A DNA stretch of 64,000 bases from JAGQVA01 sp041391725 (GTDB lineage Bacteria; Bacteroidota; Bacteroidia; J057): positions 1 through 64,000 of the forward strand of contig JAWKNL010000028.1 in assembly GCA_041391725.1 (NCBI GenBank). The letters run 5' to 3'. The position numbers and the translations under genes were made by a program. Position 1 is the stretch's first letter. Each line of letters starts with the position of its first letter. Under the pieces are notes generated by a model. It made no database searches, was not told the origin of the DNA, and saw nothing but the letters and a program-made list of their open reading frames with translations. Shown here one piece after another: positions 59,970 to 64,000 of the stretch.

Positions 59970-62894
59970 ATGAAAACCGCCCATCGGGTGGTATGGCTTT
60001 TGTGCCTGTTGTTTTCCCGGATTTGTTATTCCCAAAACTCAGATATGATTGTGTCAAACGGGCCGTTTGACTATCTGGAGAGAGGTTTTTTTATGTACCC
60101 GGCATTTCCGGACAGCGCAATATTTTATGCAAAAAAATCATTATCTGACCCGGAAAACAAAAATGCGTCAGAAATTATCAAAGCAGTTCTTTTTTTATCT
60201 AATTTATATAATTACAGAGAAGAATTTGACAGTGTTGGAAAGTATTCGATTCTGGCTTTTCTGAAAACAGAAGAAGACCCGAACGTATCGGAAGAATTTA
60301 AATATCTGGCAATCAATAATCTCGCAGGCTATTATCTTCTCACAGGCAAATACAGGGACGCCGAACTTCTGTACATGAACGCGATGGAGGAAGGCCCGGC
60401 GGATAAAGATAAGGCCGGGATTCTGTTTAATCTGGCGCTTGTGCGAAAAAAGCAGGGAGATTATCCCGGTGCGCAGGAAACCCTGAACTCGGCAGAGGCT
60501 TTATTGGTCAGTTCCAACAAAATGCTGCGCGCAGAAATCGCTAACCTGAAAGCAAGGATTTTTATCAGGCTGCAAAACTGGGAAGAAGCTGAAAAGTATA
60601 ATTTGCTGGCGACAAGGCAACTGGATTCGCTTCAGGATGAGGTCTCGCTAAAGAAAAAAATGGAACTCGCATTTGGGCTGGGGCTCATTGAAATCAATCT
60701 GAGAAAAAAGGCACAGGCCATGCTGGCAGTAAAAAAAGGGAAAGACATTCAGAACCGCTTAGGCGGCTATAAATCAGAGATCACTTACGGGGTTCTGTCC
60801 AAAATTTATTCCGCTACAGGTCAGCCCGACAGTGCAGAATATTTTGCAAGGGAGGCAGTAAAAAAAATCACCACCCAGTACCAAGATTTACCCGAATTAC
60901 CCCTGATTGCAGAAGCGTGGCTGGATTTGGGTAATGTGTATTTGAAAGAAAACCAATGGCTTAAAGGGTATGAGGCATTCCGGAATGGCTTTATCGGACT
61001 GCTCAACTGTGTACCCGATTCCGGTACGATTCCCTCCGTCGCCGAGGTTATTTATCCGGTTGACGCTGTACCGCTATTGCGCGGTATGGGCAAAGCGTTA
61101 TTTGCGAAATTTGAGTCGGAAAAACAGCCATCTGACCTCGAATCTGCTGTAACCTGCCAGATTTTGGCCACCCGATTGATTTCCCGTATCTATCATGGGT
61201 TTCAGAGTGAAACATCCCGTCTGTTCCTTGCAGGTGAGGCAATAGATGCTTATGAAGAAGCTATTGTATCGGCCATGACACTGGCAAAAATCAGCCCTGA
61301 TTCCGTTAAATGGAAAGAAACCGCCTTTCGCATCGCCGAACAAAACAAGTCAGCCGTGCTTTACCTCTCCCTTCAGGATGCTGAAAAAATCAACACACTG
61401 GGAATTCCGGATTCCCTTTTGGAAAAAGAACTTTCGCTCAAGACTGAATACGCGTTTTTCAGCAAAAAGTACGCAGAAGAAAGTCGAAAGGAGTTCATGG
61501 CAGATCAGAAAAAGTTAATCGGGTGGCAGGAAAGAATATTGCGGATTCAGCTTGAAATCACTAACCTGAGAAAATATTTTAAGCACAACTATCCCCAGTA
61601 TTACCATATCAGATATGAAGAAGCGGAAATGAATGCCGGAGCGGTACGTAAACTGCTGCCCGCGGACGGCGGATGGGTTGAATTTTTCTGCGGAGATCAG
61701 CATTCCTATGCGTTTTTGATAACTGATAGCCGGATCGTCGCAACAGAGATTGCCCCCCGCGACTCACTGGTTCGGTGGGTATCTGCTTTCCGCCAGGTTT
61801 TGAGCAGCCCCATTCCCGCCCCCTATTTTTCGGATAAAGAGAACAAGGGTTTTTCCGTATATGGGCAAAAACTATATCAGCACTTGTTGGCTCCGCTGGA
61901 GTCTTCGGGTGAAAAATTGCCTTTTCGGCTGACCATTGTACCCGATGACGTGCTGGGGTATCTGCCGTTTGAAACTTTCATTTCCGACACAATGGTTGAA
62001 GCGTCCGGTATCCGTAACCTGCCTTTTCTGATTCGGAGCCATGAAATTGGTTATGCCTATTCTGCTGCGGTGCAAATAAATCTTCAGAGGTTTAGTTCTT
62101 CCTTTTCACTACCTGAGATTCTGATTGTCGGCCCCTGGGTGGATATTAATTCCCCCCCGGATCAGTCGCTGGTTTACTCCCAAACGGAAATTGATTCCAT
62201 TTCCGCTATTTTTCAGGGACTTGTGCTCACCGGAAAAAATGCTACATTGTCGCAGTTTGTTTCACATGCCGGGCATTTTCCCATAATCCATATAGCTACC
62301 CATGCCAGAGTGGACGAAACAGATTCTGAAGGCTCCGGAATCGTTTTTTCTCCGGAATCTGGTGTCGCATTTTCTCAAAATATTCTGGGTTTTTCCCGGA
62401 TAGCCGGTCTGAACCTGAATGCTCAACTGGTGGTTTTGAGCGCATGCGAAACCGGAACCGGAGTTATACAGAAAGGGGAGGGGATACTCAGCCTTTCGCG
62501 GGCATTCACCTATGCAGGAGCCCGAAGTATGGTTACCACACTCTGGCAGGTGGACGACCGGGCACCTGCAGGAGTGATGAAAGACTTTTACCGGCATCTG
62601 AGCCAGGGGCATACCAAAACTGCTGCCCTCAGGCAGGCAAAACTGGACTACCTTTCCCGAAGCGACAACCTGCTCGCACATCCTTTTTACTGGGGTGCAG
62701 GAGTTGTCATTGGCAATGGAGGGCCCATCATTTCTCCCTGGCGGAAGTTTATTTTTCCGCTTATTATTGCCCTTGTTTGCCTGCTTATAGTTGTGGTTGT
62801 ATATGTTTTTTCCCTGAGTGCGGGTAGTTATCAAAGAAAATCCCGTAACTTACCGCAAATCTTTAGCCGCGATGAAACTACCGACGCTCCTTAG
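59970..62894 (+). CDS. TPR-CHAT protease-like protein with terminal membrane helix
   Basis: A 974-residue protein: signal peptide (MKTAHRVVWLLCLLFSRICYSQ region), TPR-like helical repeats to about residue 450 (AINNLAGYYLLTGKYRDAELLY, FNLALVRKKQGDYPGAQ), coiled linker, then a caspase-like CHAT domain. Catalytic His778 (HIATHA) and Cys826 (LSACETG) are both present. One transmembrane helix ends the protein (about residues 925-947). The signal plus terminal helix suggests a periplasmic CHAT domain anchored in the inner membrane. CHAT proteases often act in cell death or defence; here the substrate is unknown and no partner lies alongside. Confidence 0.85.
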   Translation: MKTAHRVVWLLCLLFSRICYSQNSDMIVSNGPFDYLERGFFMYPAFPDSAIFYAKKSLSDPENKNASEIIKAVLFLSNLYNYREEFDSVGKYSILAFLKTEEDPNVSEEFKYLAINNLAGYYLLTGKYRDAELLYMNAMEEGPADKDKAGILFNLALVRKKQGDYPGAQETLNSAEALLVSSNKMLRAEIANLKARIFIRLQNWEEAEKYNLLATRQLDSLQDEVSLKKKMELAFGLGLIEINLRKKAQAMLAVKKGKDIQNRLGGYKSEITYGVLSKIYSATGQPDSAEYFAREAVKKITTQYQDLPELPLIAEAWLDLGNVYLKENQWLKGYEAFRNGFIGLLNCVPDSGTIPSVAEVIYPVDAVPLLRGMGKALFAKFESEKQPSDLESAVTCQILATRLISRIYHGFQSETSRLFLAGEAIDAYEEAIVSAMTLAKISPDSVKWKETAFRIAEQNKSAVLYLSLQDAEKINTLGIPDSLLEKELSLKTEYAFFSKKYAEESRKEFMADQKKLIGWQERILRIQLEITNLRKYFKHNYPQYYHIRYEEAEMNAGAVRKLLPADGGWVEFFCGDQHSYAFLITDSRIVATEIAPRDSLVRWVSAFRQVLSSPIPAPYFSDKENKGFSVYGQKLYQHLLAPLESSGEKLPFRLTIVPDDVLGYLPFETFISDTMVEASGIRNLPFLIRSHEIGYAYSAAVQINLQRFSSSFSLPEILIVGPWVDINSPPDQSLVYSQTEIDSISAIFQGLVLTGKNATLSQFVSHAGHFPIIHIATHARVDETDSEGSGIVFSPESGVAFSQNILGFSRIAGLNLNAQLVVLSACETGTGVIQKGEGILSLSRAFTYAGARSMVTTLWQVDDRAPAGVMKDFYRHLSQGHTKTAALRQAKLDYLSRSDNLLAHPFYWGAGVVIGNGGPIISPWRKFIFPLIIALVCLLIVVVVYVFSLSAGSYQRKSRNLPQIFSRDETTDAP

Positions 62895-62979
62895 TATGAT
62901 AGTGATCCTCACCTTCAATATTGGCGGATTTGTATTTTTTCTGCGAAGAGCTATGAAAAAGGAGGCAGAGAAAAAATAA
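62872..62979 (+). CDS. 35-residue single-pass membrane protein
   Basis: ATG at 62872 to TAA at 62979, overlapping the CHAT gene by 23 bases. The product is a hydrophobic helix (TLLSMIVILTFNIGGFVFF) followed by a basic tail (LRRAMKKEAEKK), the form of a real small membrane protein. It faintly recalls MetS-type small transporter subunits, but no transporter is adjacent. Its stop abuts the stop of the restored Gfo/Idh gene. Too short for routine gene finding. Confidence 0.45.
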   Translation: MKLPTLLSMIVILTFNIGGFVFFLRRAMKKEAEKK

Positions 62980-63982
62980 TCAGGGTTTGATTTTTTCCAT
63001 GACTGCATTGGTGCGGGCAGCAGAAACGCCTGTACTGGGGCATTTTTCCCTTTCCCAGAAGATCATTCACCACTGACTGGATCATTGGCTGCTGAATATG
63101 CCGGGGCATGTCAAAGGAAAATTCCTGTTTGCCAGACCCATTTTCCAGCACAACCGGTGCACCTGAGAAATAGGAAAAAGTAATTTTTCCCTCACTTCCC
63201 ACAATTTCCGTTTCCTCAAAAGCGGCACTGTGCGCTACCGAAAAACTCCACATTCCTGTTCCCAAGACTCCGTTTTCAAATACAAAACTTCCCGAAACAA
63301 TATCTTCCGCCGCATAATTGCCGGCCTGATTGGCATAAAATCCGGATACAGAAGTGATAGGGCCAAACAGATAATCGAGGAAATCGAGCTGGTGGGAAGC
63401 GAGGTCGTAAAAATAGCCACCCCCGGCAATTTCAGGATTAATGCGCCAGTTTTCGGTCTGACCTTCAAGTGATTTGGGCAAAACTTCCGGTTTGGGAGAC
63501 TGATAGAGCCGGATATTTACCAGTCTTACCGTTCCGATTTCCCCTGACTCAATCAATGCCCTGACTTTCAGGAAATTGGGCAACAGTCGCCGGTAATAAG
63601 CTACATACAGGGGAACACCCGCTGCTTCACAGGCTTTAATCATGGTTTGGCACTCATTCCATGTACGTGCCATGGGTTTTTCTACATATACGGGCTTTCC
63701 CGCATTCGCCGCCATAAGGGTATAGTATGCGTGTGAGTCGGGTGGGGTAGCGATATAAATGGCGTTTACCTCCGGATGGTGAATCAGCTTTTGAGCGTCA
63801 TCAAACCAATAGGGCACACCGTGCCTTCGTGCATAGTCTTCAGCTTTTGCCGCATTGCGTCGCATCACAGCTACGAGACGCGAACCTTCTGCCAGGTTTA
63901 GGGCAGGCCCGCTTTTGACCTCGGTTACATCACCACAGCCGATGATACCCCACCGGACTTCAGAAAAAGGGAAAATGTGCAT
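62951..63982 (-). CDS. Gfo/Idh/MocA oxidoreductase, frameshifted near its end
   Basis: A 343-residue NAD(P)-dependent dehydrogenase: Rossmann start VRWGIIGCGDVTEVKSGPA, EKPMA motif with the catalytic Lys, and GGGYFYDLASHQLDFLDYLFG (His/Asp). The last 28 residues (MPQYRRFCC...) are not family-like. Removing one base from the T5 run at 63043-63047 restores KCPSTGVSAARTNAVMEKIKP and a stop at 62980-62982, the normal C-terminus. So there is a one-base insertion: a sequencing error or a true mutation. Intact function is likely if the error is technical. Confidence 0.85.
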   Translation of the reverse strand: MHIFPFSEVRWGIIGCGDVTEVKSGPALNLAEGSRLVAVMRRNAAKAEDYARRHGVPYWFDDAQKLIHHPEVNAIYIATPPDSHAYYTLMAANAGKPVYVEKPMARTWNECQTMIKACEAAGVPLYVAYYRRLLPNFLKVRALIESGEIGTVRLVNIRLYQSPKPEVLPKSLEGQTENWRINPEIAGGGYFYDLASHQLDFLDYLFGPITSVSGFYANQAGNYAAEDIVSGSFVFENGVLGTGMWSFSVAHSAAFEETEIVGSEGKITFSYFSGAPVVLENGSGKQEFSFDMPRHIQQPMIQSVVNDLLGKGKMPQYRRFCCPHQCSHGKNQTLIIFSLPPFS

Positions 63983-64000
63983 TTGGAAATAATTTTTCAG

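Noticed and set aside
1..64000. Search for CRISPR arrays, insertion sequences and prophage
   Set aside because: No spaced direct repeats, transposase apart from the Rpn-type protein, or integrase/phage genes were seen.

Overview
The window comes from the chromosome of a member of the Bacteroidota. I infer an aerobic, probably gliding or aquatic group such as Saprospiria or Cytophagia. The evidence is type IX secretion (T9SS) C-terminal sorting domains on three proteins, a TamL lipoprotein, an RND pump fused to a TolC domain, DUF5723 and DUF6702 proteins, TPR-CHAT proteins, an almost complete lack of Shine-Dalgarno sequences, and several promoters of the Bacteroidota form TTTG-N19/20-TAnnTTTG. 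The DNA is gene-dense: about 49 genes, no gap above 300 bases, many 4-base overlaps. No phage, insertion sequence, CRISPR array, rRNA or tRNA was seen.

Layout. 1-4.6 kb: a patatin-like lipoprotein and tamL, start-to-start with an RNA methyltransferase. 4.6-10.3 kb: a membrane-anchored STAND/NACHT-like NTPase with an M15 peptidase, a Tat-exported nitrilase-family enzyme and a PhoX/DUF839 protein. 10.4-12.5 kb: a carotenoid desaturase coupled to an acyltransferase. 12.4-18.7 kb: a minus-strand envelope block (DUF5723 barrel, large lipoprotein, GT-C/YfhO-like membrane protein, DUF6702). 18.8-22 kb: HupE/UreJ protein, GH13 glucosidase and an internally shortened Rpn/PD-(D/E)XK protein. 22-25.9 kb: molybdenum genes mobA, moaC, moeA, modC, modB, without modA. 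25.9-30.5 kb: a seven-bladed FG-GAP/carboxypeptidase-regulatory/OmpA protein, a TonB-dependent receptor and a small Cys-motif protein. 30.5-38.2 kb: a heavy-metal efflux operon (response regulator, kinase, RND-TolC fusion, adaptor) with two matching direct-repeat operators. 38.3-49.5 kb: mostly housekeeping (ppgK-like kinase, mnmA, LolE-like protein, rbfA, MsbA-like ABC exporter) plus a secreted esterase, TIM-barrel protein and sulfatase. 49.7-55.5 kb: two tandem T9SS surface proteins. 55.5-64 kb: trhO, M23 peptidase, ACMSD, a TPR-CHAT protein, an untracked 35-residue membrane ORF and a frameshifted Gfo/Idh oxidoreductase.

The best candidates for new biology are: (1) the paired CTTAAA direct repeats, each 32 bases upstream of a -7 element, in the metal-efflux operon; (2) the signal-peptide-like segment buried between the RND and TolC halves of the fusion; (3) the beta-propeller/CRD/OmpA protein, whose architecture parallels PorE; (4) the tandem T9SS proteins separated by a strong terminator; (5) the membrane-anchored NACHT-like and CHAT proteins; (6) two small genes, 30301-30504 and 62872-62979. 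No complete undescribed multi-gene defence system was recognised.
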